Of a DNA stretch of 64,000 nucleotides, positions 34,300 through 44,993 are shown piece by piece. The notes under the pieces were generated by a model, which saw nothing but the letters and a program-made list of their open reading frames with translations, was not told where the DNA came from and searched no databases. The position numbers were made by a program, and so were the translations under genes. The stretch's first letter is position 1, and each line of letters opens with the position of its first letter. The DNA is from Rugamonas fusca (GTDB lineage: Bacteria > Pseudomonadota > Gammaproteobacteria > Burkholderiales > Burkholderiaceae_D). The DNA lies in contig NZ_JACEZS010000012.1 of NCBI RefSeq assembly GCF_014042365.1, forward strand, positions 1 to 64,000, in the 5' to 3' direction.

Positions 34300-35463
34300 T
34301 CACGCGGCCAGTGGTGGCGGCTGCGTGCCGTTCAACATGTAGTCGATCAGCTCACGGACGGGCCGCATGGCGGCGCCGAACGGCAAGGACTCGCTGCCCC
34401 GGAAGAACAGGCCGCGCTTGCGGTCCCCTTCCAGCGCGAAGGCCAACTGGGTGTCGATGCAGAACTGGCCGGCCCTGGCATCGCCATCGCGCCAGCCGCA
34501 CTGCTGCAGGCATTCGATGCCCACCGTGCAGGGCTTGGGACGGGCTTTCGATTGCAGCTTGGATTCCTTGTCCAGGTAGCGCATCAGCCAGGGCGTGCGC
34601 ACGGCGCGCGCCGGCAGGCCGGCCGCGCTCATGAAGGTGACGGTATCATCCTCGCCCGCCTCCAGCAGCACGTCCTTGAACACCTGGTGGGCGTCGCCCT
34701 CGGTGCTGACGGCGAACGGCGTGCCCAGTTGCACGGCGCTGGCGCCCATGCCGATCAAGTCCTTGACCTGCTCGTGCGTATGCACGCCACCGGCCGCGAT
34801 CAGGGGAATGCGCTCGCGTTCCAGGCCCAGTTCGCGCAGCAGCGCGTGCGCGCCTTCGAGCACGGTGGCGAAACCGAAGCGCGGGTCCTTGACGGCTTCC
34901 GTGTTGGGCGCGCCCAGGTGGCCGGCCGCGAAGCGGGGATTTTCGATGACGATGGCGTCCGGCAGGCGGTTACGGCGCATCCATTTCTTGATCAGCAGCG
35001 CGATGCCGCGCGCGTCCGACAGCACCGGGATCAAGGCCACGTTCGGGTGTTCGGCCGTCAGTTCCGGCAGGTCGAGCGGCAGGCCGGCGCCCACCACCAA
35101 CGCGTCGGCGCCGCTGGCGCAGGACTGGCGTATCAGGTCGGCGTACTGACTCACGGCCCGCATCACGTTCACGGCAATCATGCCCTTGCCACCGGCGAGG
35201 TTGCGCGCTTTGGCGATTTCGCGATCCAGCGCCGTCAGGTTGACCGCTTCGATCAGGGCCTGGTCCTTGCTGCGGCCGGTCTGCTCCATCAGGTCGGGAT
35301 GGTGGCGGCGCAGGTCCACGCTGGCGATGGTGCCCATCGCTCCCTCGCGCGCGACACTGCCGGCCAGGCGGTGCGCGGACACACCTACCCCCATGCCCCC
35401 CTGCACGATGGGGAGCAGCAGCTTGTCCCGGATCCGGAACTTGTCTAAAACAGTCAACAGCAT
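34300..35463 (-). CDS. Nitronate monooxygenase-family flavoprotein
   Basis: This 387-residue TIM-barrel FMN protein of the 2-nitropropane dioxygenase/nitronate monooxygenase family has PIVQGGMGVGVSAHRLAGSVAREGAMGTIASVD at the N terminus and a phosphate-binding GGVHTHEQ...GASAVQLGTPF. The family includes nitronate oxidases and an enoyl-ACP reductase branch, so the reaction is not certain. The start at 35463 has AAGG upstream; a longer frame up to 35508 approaches the FNR box. It is the promoter-proximal gene before ubiUVT. Confidence 0.85.
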   Translation of the reverse strand: MLLTVLDKFRIRDKLLLPIVQGGMGVGVSAHRLAGSVAREGAMGTIASVDLRRHHPDLMEQTGRSKDQALIEAVNLTALDREIAKARNLAGGKGMIAVNVMRAVSQYADLIRQSCASGADALVVGAGLPLDLPELTAEHPNVALIPVLSDARGIALLIKKWMRRNRLPDAIVIENPRFAAGHLGAPNTEAVKDPRFGFATVLEGAHALLRELGLERERIPLIAAGGVHTHEQVKDLIGMGASAVQLGTPFAVSTEGDAHQVFKDVLLEAGEDDTVTFMSAAGLPARAVRTPWLMRYLDKESKLQSKARPKPCTVGIECLQQCGWRDGDARAGQFCIDTQLAFALEGDRKRGLFFRGSESLPFGAAMRPVRELIDYMLNGTQPPPLAA

Positions 35464-35519
35464 AAAAGGCCTTCCTGATTGCAAGCCCGAACTGTAACGC
35501 TCATGCATCGTTGGAATCC

Positions 35520-35533
35520 TTGATGTGTATCAA
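35520..35533. promoter_or_regulatory. Perfect FNR/DNR box between divergent operons
   Basis: TTGAT-GTGT-ATCAA matches the consensus in both halves. It is 56 bp from the ATG at 35463 (minus) and 58 bp from the ATG at 35592 (plus), so it can sit near -41.5 for both the nitronate monooxygenase-ubiUVT unit and the hemerythrin operon. Confidence 0.8.
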
Positions 35534-35591
35534 AGATTTACGGCTTGCCAGAATGTGACAATGCAACTCAATACTTCGCCAAGGAACAAAC

Positions 35592-36050
35592 ATGAGCAGC
35601 ATCGGCACATTTTTAGGACGCGACCACCAGCAATGCGACGACCAGTACGCGCTGGCCGAGGCACGCGTCGTGGGCAAGCAATGGGAACTGGCCAGCGGCG
35701 ATTTCGCGGCCTTTCGCGGCATGCTGGAACACCATTTGGGCATGGAGGAACAGCTGATGTTCCCCGCGCTGGAACAGGCCATGGGCCACAGCGGCGGCCC
35801 CACGGCCGTCATGCGCGGCGAGCATGGCCACATGCGCGAACTGGTGCAGGGCATGGCCGACGCCATCGTGGCCCAGGATGGTGATGAATTCTTCAGCCAT
35901 GCCGACACGCTGCGCATGCTGATGCGCCAGCATAATCTGAAAGAGGAAGGCATCCTCTACCCCATGGCCGACCGCTTCCTGGGCGAACAGCTGCCCCAGT
36001 TGCTGGACCAGATGCGCGCCTTCGAGGCGGCGGCCGAACAAGGAGCGTGA
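35592..36050 (+). CDS. Hemerythrin-domain protein
   Basis: This 152-residue four-helix protein has the HHE-type iron ligands: H in FLGRDHQQCD, H in LEHHLGMEEQLMFP, H in RGEHGHMREL and H in MRQHNLKEEGILYP. Such proteins bind a di-iron site and have been linked to oxygen, NO or iron-sulfur repair. It starts with AAGGAA upstream and lies just downstream of the perfect FNR box. It is followed 2 nt later by a DUF2249 gene. Confidence 0.9.
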   Translation: MSSIGTFLGRDHQQCDDQYALAEARVVGKQWELASGDFAAFRGMLEHHLGMEEQLMFPALEQAMGHSGGPTAVMRGEHGHMRELVQGMADAIVAQDGDEFFSHADTLRMLMRQHNLKEEGILYPMADRFLGEQLPQLLDQMRAFEAAAEQGA

Positions 36051-36052
36051 CC

Positions 36053-36304
36053 ATGAGCGACATCGACATGCAGTGGGAAGACCAGGACCTGGACGTGGGC
36101 GGCCTGGAACCGCCTGAACCGATGGTGTTGATCCTGGAAGCGCTGGACCGCATCCAGCCGGGCCAGCGCCTGCGCGTGCTGATCGACCGCGAACCCCATC
36201 CGCTGTACCGGGTACTGGAGCGTAACGGCTTCGCCCACAGCATCTCGGCCCGCCCCGACTACCGCTTTGAGCTGCTGATCTGGGAGCCGCAGCAGGCTGC
36301 CTGA
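36053..36304 (+). CDS. DUF2249 domain protein, second copy
   Basis: This 83-residue acidic protein has the DUF2249/SirA-like pattern (MVLILEALDRIQPGQRLRVLIDREPHPLYRVLERNGF, YRFELLIWE). It has AAGGAG 7 nt before the ATG at 36053. It sits between hemerythrin and a membrane protein gene. It differs clearly from the copy at 22830-23093, so it is not a recent duplication. Confidence 0.85.
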   Translation: MSDIDMQWEDQDLDVGGLEPPEPMVLILEALDRIQPGQRLRVLIDREPHPLYRVLERNGFAHSISARPDYRFELLIWEPQQAA

Positions 36305-36325
36305 CACCCTGTTCGACCACACACC

Positions 36326-37633
36326 ATGCAACGCGCCCTGTCGTTCGATCAAAATCCGCCTTTGGCGCTGCCCATGCGCTACTTCCTGAGCGCGCCCCTG
36401 TTCGCGGCGCTGGCCGCCGCGCTGCTGCTGTGGCAGGGCGACGCCGCGCTGGCCTCGCGCTGGACGCCGGCCACGCTGGCCATCACCCACCTGCTCACCC
36501 TCGGTTGCCTCAGCATGACGATGGTGGGCGCCCTGTTGCAAATGCTGCCCGTGGTGGCCGGCGTTGGCCTGCCGCACGCGCGTCCGGTCGCCGTCGTCGT
36601 CCACGTCGCGCTGTGCGCTGGCACGCTGCTGCTGGCCTGCGCATTCTGGCTGGAGGCGCCCGCGCTGTTCCAGCTGGCCCTGGCGGCGCTGCTGACGGCG
36701 TTGTGCCTGCTGCTGGTGGCCTGCACCATCGGGCTATGGCAGCAGCACGCCAGCGGCGCCACGGCCACCGTGGCCGCCATCCGCCTGTCGCTGGCGGCGC
36801 TCGCCATCACCATCGTGCTGGGCGGCTTGCTGGCCGGCGCGCTGGCGTTTCCCGAGCTGCTGTCGCTGCCGCTGCCCGTGCTGACCGACGTGCACGCCAT
36901 GTGGGGCCTGTTCGGCTGGGTGGGATTGCTGGTGGTAGGTGTGGCGTTCCAGGTGGTGCCCATGTTCCAGGTGACGGAGCCGTATCCGCAATGGCTCACG
37001 CGCTCCTTCACCACCATCCTGTTCCTGCTGCTGCTGGCCAGCTCGATCGGCGCCAGCCTGCAACAACCGCAGGACCGCTGGTTCCATGCGGCCACCCAGT
37101 CGGCCATCGTGGCCGGCTACGGCCTGTTCGCCGCGATCACGCTGGCCCTGCTGGCGCGCCGCAAGCGGCCCAAGGCCGATCCCACCACGCTGTTCTGGCG
37201 CACCGCCATGGCCAGCCTGCTGGCCGCGCTGCTACTGTGGCTGTTGCCGGTGGCGGCCGGCGACGCCGCCCACCCGCTGGCGCTGGGCGTGCTGTTCATC
37301 GCCGGCTTCGCCCTCACCACCATCAACGGCATGCTGTACAAGATCGTGCCCTTCCTGACGTGGTATCACCTGCAGGAAGCGATCGGCCGCGGCGCGCCCA
37401 ACGTCAACAAGATCATCCCCGAACGGCACGCGCGCCTGCAGTTCGCGTTGCACCTGGCGGCGCTGCTGCTGTTGCTGGCCGCCTGCTACTGGCCGCAGCA
37501 GCTGGCGCGGCCAGCCGGCGCGGCCATGTGCGCCTCCTGCCTGTTCTTATGGATTAACCTGCTGCAGGTCATGCGCATGTACCGCCGCCTGCAGCGCCAA
37601 GCACAAACCGGCAAGCAACTGGCGCCGGCCTGA
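36326..37633 (+). CDS. Polytopic membrane protein, heme-copper-oxidase-like or NnrS-like, unassigned
   Basis: The 435 residues have about twelve hydrophobic segments. Conserved-looking His in THLLTLGCLSMTMVGALLQMLP (near 57), VLTDVHAMWGLFGWVG (near 192) and TWYHLQEAI (near 350) could bind heme or metal. That recalls NnrS and the subunit I fold of NO reductases, but the exact family is unclear to me. It is the third gene of the hemerythrin-DUF2249 operon under the FNR box. A role in NO stress or maturation is inferred. The start lacks a strong ribosome site; an in-frame ATG at 36374 is an alternative. Confidence 0.75.
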   Translation: MQRALSFDQNPPLALPMRYFLSAPLFAALAAALLLWQGDAALASRWTPATLAITHLLTLGCLSMTMVGALLQMLPVVAGVGLPHARPVAVVVHVALCAGTLLLACAFWLEAPALFQLALAALLTALCLLLVACTIGLWQQHASGATATVAAIRLSLAALAITIVLGGLLAGALAFPELLSLPLPVLTDVHAMWGLFGWVGLLVVGVAFQVVPMFQVTEPYPQWLTRSFTTILFLLLLASSIGASLQQPQDRWFHAATQSAIVAGYGLFAAITLALLARRKRPKADPTTLFWRTAMASLLAALLLWLLPVAAGDAAHPLALGVLFIAGFALTTINGMLYKIVPFLTWYHLQEAIGRGAPNVNKIIPERHARLQFALHLAALLLLLAACYWPQQLARPAGAAMCASCLFLWINLLQVMRMYRRLQRQAQTGKQLAPA

Positions 37634-37659
37634 AATTCCTGTCCCCGAACGAGAACACC

Positions 37660-38568
37660 ATGACCTTAGAACACTGGATACGCGTAAGCACGCGGCAGAT
37701 GGCGCCCCGCTCGACGGCGCTGCTCAAACTGATCTTCAGCGACCCTGACCTGGCTGGCGACGAGCCGGTATGGCTGCACGAACTGATACGGCTGATGGCG
37801 CCGTTCGGCCTGGATGAACGCGCCACCCGCACCAGCGTGTTCCGCCTGACGGAGCAAGGCTGCCTGCAATCGCGCCGCCATGGCCGCCGCGCCAGCTACG
37901 AAGTGGCGCCATCGGCCGCCGACGGCCTGCGCGCCGCCTGGCGCCGCCTGAACGCCGCGCCAGAGCGCCACTGGGATGGCGACTGGACCCTGCTGATCAA
38001 CGCCGGCGGCCGCATCGGCGCGGCCACCTACGCCACCTTGCGCAAGGCGCTGGCCAACCACGGCTACTGCGCGCTGGCGCCCAACGTGCTGGCCCGCCCC
38101 ACGGACCACGAGACGCGTGGCCAGGACGACTTGTCGGAATTGGGGGAAGACGCCCACATGGAGATTTTCAAGGTCAGTGGCCGGCAAGTGACGGGAGGCC
38201 GGCCACCGGCCGAATTCGGCCGCGAGGCGTGGGACTTGAGCGCCGCCCGCGCCGACTACGAACGCTTCATGCAGCAATGCGGACCTTTGCGCGACACCCT
38301 GCGCACCAGCCCCGCGCCAACGGCGGAACAGGCATTCGTGATCCGCGTGCTGGTAGGACTGGCCTGGCACCAGTGCCGCCACAACGACCCCATGCTGCCA
38401 CTGGAATTCCTGCCGGAAGACTGGCCCGCCCGCCCCGCCTACGACCTGTACCGCGACCTGCGCCGTTACACCCAGGCAGGCGCGCAACGCCATGTGCACA
38501 GCGCCCCCGTCGTGATGCCGATCATGCTGACCAGGCCGATGCCGGAACTGTGCGCGCAAGCCGCGTGA
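37660..38568 (+). CDS. PaaX-family transcriptional regulator
   Basis: The 302 residues have an N-terminal winged helix (STALLKLIFSDPD, RTSVFRLTEQGCLQSRRHGRRASYEV) and the PaaX C-terminal domain (RADYERFMQQCGPL, LVGLAWHQCRHNDPMLPLEFLPEDWP). PaaX represses phenylacetic acid degradation genes in response to phenylacetyl-CoA. No paa genes are in the window. The decarboxylase at 29684 makes a possible phenylacetate precursor, so a link is conceivable but untested. Confidence 0.85.
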   Translation: MTLEHWIRVSTRQMAPRSTALLKLIFSDPDLAGDEPVWLHELIRLMAPFGLDERATRTSVFRLTEQGCLQSRRHGRRASYEVAPSAADGLRAAWRRLNAAPERHWDGDWTLLINAGGRIGAATYATLRKALANHGYCALAPNVLARPTDHETRGQDDLSELGEDAHMEIFKVSGRQVTGGRPPAEFGREAWDLSAARADYERFMQQCGPLRDTLRTSPAPTAEQAFVIRVLVGLAWHQCRHNDPMLPLEFLPEDWPARPAYDLYRDLRRYTQAGAQRHVHSAPVVMPIMLTRPMPELCAQAA

Positions 38569-38599
38569 CACGCAGACTGGCAACGATCACCGCAGCGAC

Positions 38600-38625
38600 G
38601 GGGGCGATTTCCAGAAATTGCCCCC
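38600..38625. terminator. Hairpin after the PaaX gene
   Basis: An 11-bp stem with one G-T pair (38600-38610 with 38615-38625) has a 4-nt loop. It lies 32 nt after the PaaX stop and 22 nt before the convergent gene end, so it may terminate either strand. No long T-run. Confidence 0.5.
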
Positions 38626-38646
38626 GGACACCCGCTGGCATGCCAA

Positions 38647-39120
38647 TTAGGGGTGGAATAATTGCCTTTGATGCACAGACCCAAGATTGGTCATGAACAA
38701 GCGGGCGAATTTCTGGCAGTTATTGTTCAGTAGATTGTATTTGCCGCCGCAGGAACTGATCGCGCTGTTGTAGGCCGCGACGATCTGCGCCTTGCTGGCG
38801 ACCACCGGGTTCGCTTTATAACTGGCACTGATATGGTAGCCGTTCTGCTCAACAATTTTCCAGATCAGCGTGGCGACCCCATCCGAGTCAAACAGGCCGA
38901 AATTCATGCGTGGCCGGTCATCGTGCTCCCTCAATCGTATATGGCTGTGGTGCGGCCGTCCCTTCCAGACATGATAAATCCGGTAATTGGCCCCATCAGT
39001 CAATTGATCGAGCATCACCGCGATTTCGTCCACATTGCCACTCGAACTCGATGCTTGCGAACTCTCGCTCGGCGTCTGCGCACTTCTGCCACTCGACCCA
39101 CCCGATCCACTTGAGCCCAT
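38647..39120 (-). CDS. Orphan low-GC protein, possible permuted papain-fold (LRAT/NlpC-like)
   Basis: This 157-residue protein starts at 39120, with AGGAG upstream. Residues 1-28 are Ser/Gly-rich low complexity. The rest is a compact domain with HHSHIRLRE near 57-65 and NNCQKFARLFM near 132. A His followed by an N-C-x-x-F motif is the order seen in circularly permuted papain-like folds such as LRAT, so hydrolase or acyltransferase activity is possible. This is weak inference. GC is about 48-55% in the 60-base stretches I counted, well below the neighbours, suggesting acquisition. No partner gene was seen. Confidence 0.6.
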   Translation of the reverse strand: MGSSGSGGSSGRSAQTPSESSQASSSSGNVDEIAVMLDQLTDGANYRIYHVWKGRPHHSHIRLREHDDRPRMNFGLFDSDGVATLIWKIVEQNGYHISASYKANPVVASKAQIVAAYNSAISSCGGKYNLLNNNCQKFARLFMTNLGSVHQRQLFHP

Positions 39121-39333
39121 TTCATGTTCTCCTGAGTAAAATTGAGTAACGTTCCAATTCAAGCTGGAACGACGACGGTCGCCGCTGGCCAGAAACGGCC
39201 ATCGCAGTCAGAATAGCATCCTGATCAGTGGACAATGTCACGCATTTCCACGCCGGCCGGTTTCGCCCAACGCGGCGCGATCGGCCGGTTTCGCCACATC
39301 ATCCGCCCACGCGCGGCCCAGCCCAGGAGCGCC

Positions 39334-40596
<1,263 letters not shown>

Positions 40597-40599
40597 CAC

Positions 40600-41604
40600 C
40601 GGTGTCAGGTCTGTCATTCGGACATCGGTGGAGCTTCTTTGAGCAATCTCAAGACTACGCTTCAGCTTTGAATGCCGCGACCGCGCGGCTCACCGTCTTA
40701 ACCGAGACCCGGGCATGCCGGGCAATTTCTGGCATGGTAAAGTCGAGGGACAGATATGCGCGCGCCATTGCCTCCTTGGGATCGCGGTAAGTCGCAAAGT
40801 ACTCTGGTAGCGAGCGTGCCACCGCCCGCCTTTGGCCGCGCTTGATTTCCTTGGGGTTGCCGGTAGGCTCGACACCTATGATACTTGCGCGGAACTGGTC
40901 GTCGCCAAGCAGCATTTCGTTGCTGACCTTTGCCAAGGGACTGATACCACCGATGCCGGCGGCAACGAACGCTTGGTACGATAGTCTGGCGTCTCGAACG
41001 TTACTACCGAATCGCCTCAGCACGGAATCGGAGCGCAGCCAGATCGGTGCATCAACCAGCCCAATTGTTGACTGATAGCTACTCCACGGCCAGTCAACAG
41101 GCAGTTCGACCATCCGGGCACGCACAGGATTGAGTTCTATGTAGCGCGACAGTTCCAGCAGGTACGTATCGCGCTGGCAAAGGATCGCTTTGTACCGCCC
41201 TTGGAACACATGTCCTACCAGGTCGTGGGCGCGGTTGAAATAACGCGAATAGTTTCCATTCAAGTGGCGCATGCCACGGGCAAGTTCGCCATGGACCGTT
41301 TCGAGCAAGAGATGATAGTGATTACTCATCTGGCAATACGCCCGCACCACGAAGTTAAAGCGCGCGCAGGTTTGGCCAAGAAGTGCGAGCCATGTCAGCC
41401 GATCGTTGTCGGAGCGAAAGATGTAGTCCTGCCGATCACCGCGCGCTGTGACGTGGTAAAGCGCATGCTCGAATTCGATTCGCAGTGGCCTGTTCATCAT
41501 GGCACCGTACTCCGCCTGACAGGCAGCACAATTGCGATTGCGCATGCGAACATGTAGAAGTCGATATAGCCGACTTGCTATTGATCTGGCACAAGGACTA
41601 TGCG

Positions 41605-41633
<29 letters not shown>
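40600..41633. mobile_element. RAYT-REP unit bounded by perfect 25-bp inverted repeats
   Basis: Positions 40600-40624 and 41609-41633 are exact reverse complements over 25 bp (core GTGTCAGGTCTGTCATTCGG). The left end also carries a 16-bp palindrome, 40593-40608. The unit encloses one transposase gene and has lower GC than its flanks (48% in one 60-base stretch counted). I saw no target-site duplication. Confidence 0.85.
40655..41500 (-). CDS. REP-associated tyrosine transposase (RAYT)
   Basis: This 281-residue Y1-type transposase of the IS200/IS605-related TnpA-REP family has the start RIEFEHALYHVTARGD, the metal-binding HUH-type core in MSNHYHLLLE and the segment GHVFQGRYKAIL, which contains the likely catalytic Tyr region. 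The C terminus carries a helix-turn-helix (MPEIARHARVSVKTVSRAVAAF), an addition seen in some RAYT subgroups. The start at 41500 (ATGATG) opens the conserved domain; longer frames add unrelated sequence. RAYTs are usually single-copy host-domesticated enzymes that spread REP sequences. Confidence 0.9.
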   Translation of the reverse strand: MMNRPLRIEFEHALYHVTARGDRQDYIFRSDNDRLTWLALLGQTCARFNFVVRAYCQMSNHYHLLLETVHGELARGMRHLNGNYSRYFNRAHDLVGHVFQGRYKAILCQRDTYLLELSRYIELNPVRARMVELPVDWPWSSYQSTIGLVDAPIWLRSDSVLRRFGSNVRDARLSYQAFVAAGIGGISPLAKVSNEMLLGDDQFRASIIGVEPTGNPKEIKRGQRRAVARSLPEYFATYRDPKEAMARAYLSLDFTMPEIARHARVSVKTVSRAVAAFKAEA

Positions 41634-44034
<2,401 letters not shown>

Positions 44035-44064
44035 TCCTTACTCCGGTAGCGGTACACATTCCAC

Positions 44065-44095
44065 AGTGTGTACCTTACCACCGTTGTAAGGTCAA
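44065..44095 (-). promoter_or_regulatory. CueR/MerR-type promoter of copA
   Basis: ACCTTAC, 7 nt, GTAAGGT (44072-44092) is a perfect dyad. It lies between a -35 TTGACC (44095-44090) and a -10 CACACT (44070-44065) with 19-bp spacing, the stretched spacing typical of MerR-family control. No cueR gene is in the window. Confidence 0.8.
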
Positions 44096-44111
44096 GCGCA
44101 CGCTGTCCGCA

Positions 44112-44837
44112 TCAGTCTTCGTCGTGGTCATGGTGCCGGACCTGGCCGGCCGCATGTTCACCCTTGCCGCTCAGCGCTGCGATGCCGGCCGGCGCGTGAG
44201 ACCACTGCAGCGCGCCGAAGCCCAGCACGGCCGCCAGCAACAGCACGGCCAGCGGACGCCACGCGCTGCGGATCGCCTCGGCCGCCGTGCCGCGCTTGCG
44301 GCCGGTGACCATGGCCGCCGCCAGGTTCTCGCCGTGCAGGCGGCTGCTCACCACCACCGCCGCCACGTGCAGCACCACCAGCGCCACCATCACATTGGCC
44401 AGCAGTTCGTGGGTTTCTTCCAGCGCGTCGCCGCCCAGATCCTGGAACAACGTCCAGCCGGAAGCACCGATGGCCAGGGTCAGGCCCAGCATGGCCACGA
44501 TGGCCAGCGCGCCGGCCGGGTTATGGCCCACGTAATGGGCGGGCTTGCCCTGCGCGAGGCCACGCAGGTACGCGACCACCTTGCCCGGTCCGCGCACAAA
44601 ATCCGTGAACCGCGCATGGCGCGTGCCGATCACGCCCCACAGCAGCCGGAACACCACCAGCCCCACCATGCTGTAGCCCAGCGTGACGTGCAGCAGCCGC
44701 AGGCCATCCTGCTCGGCCGTCAGATACGCGCCGGCGAAGCACAGCACCATCAGCCAGTGGAATACGCGCACCGGCGCATCCCACACCAGCACCTTGCCAT
44801 CGGCCGGCGCCGCGGCAGTGCCATTCAATTCGCTCAT
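44112..44837 (-). CDS. Cytochrome b561-type membrane protein
   Basis: This 241-residue b-type cytochrome of the Ni/Fe-hydrogenase/thiosulfate-reductase b561 group has the conserved VWDAPVRVFHWLMV start and heme His in TM segments (HWLM, LLHVTLGYS, ETHELLANVMVALVVLHVAAV). A partner redox enzyme is not in the window. The C terminus ends HHDHDED, a possible metal-binding tail, and the gene lies upstream of copA. AAGGAGAG precedes the ATG at 44837. Confidence 0.88.
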   Translation of the reverse strand: MSELNGTAAAPADGKVLVWDAPVRVFHWLMVLCFAGAYLTAEQDGLRLLHVTLGYSMVGLVVFRLLWGVIGTRHARFTDFVRGPGKVVAYLRGLAQGKPAHYVGHNPAGALAIVAMLGLTLAIGASGWTLFQDLGGDALEETHELLANVMVALVVLHVAAVVVSSRLHGENLAAAMVTGRKRGTAAEAIRSAWRPLAVLLLAAVLGFGALQWSHAPAGIAALSGKGEHAAGQVRHHDHDED

Positions 44838-44993
44838 CTTGCTCTCCTTGGTCAATTGAGGTCCGGCCATGCCCGACCTCTCATGGCAGCGATGATGGCG
44901 CGCACACATTAAGTAATTCTTACGTGGCAAAAATGGCTGCGCGGCGTGCTAGACTGAATGCGTCCCCACCCGGCCATGCGGCCAGCCAGGAAC

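Noticed and set aside
41594..41603. AAGGACTATG at the RAYT border as a further GGACTAG motif
   Set aside because: Only the core partly matches, the context is a mobile-element edge, and no respiratory gene follows.
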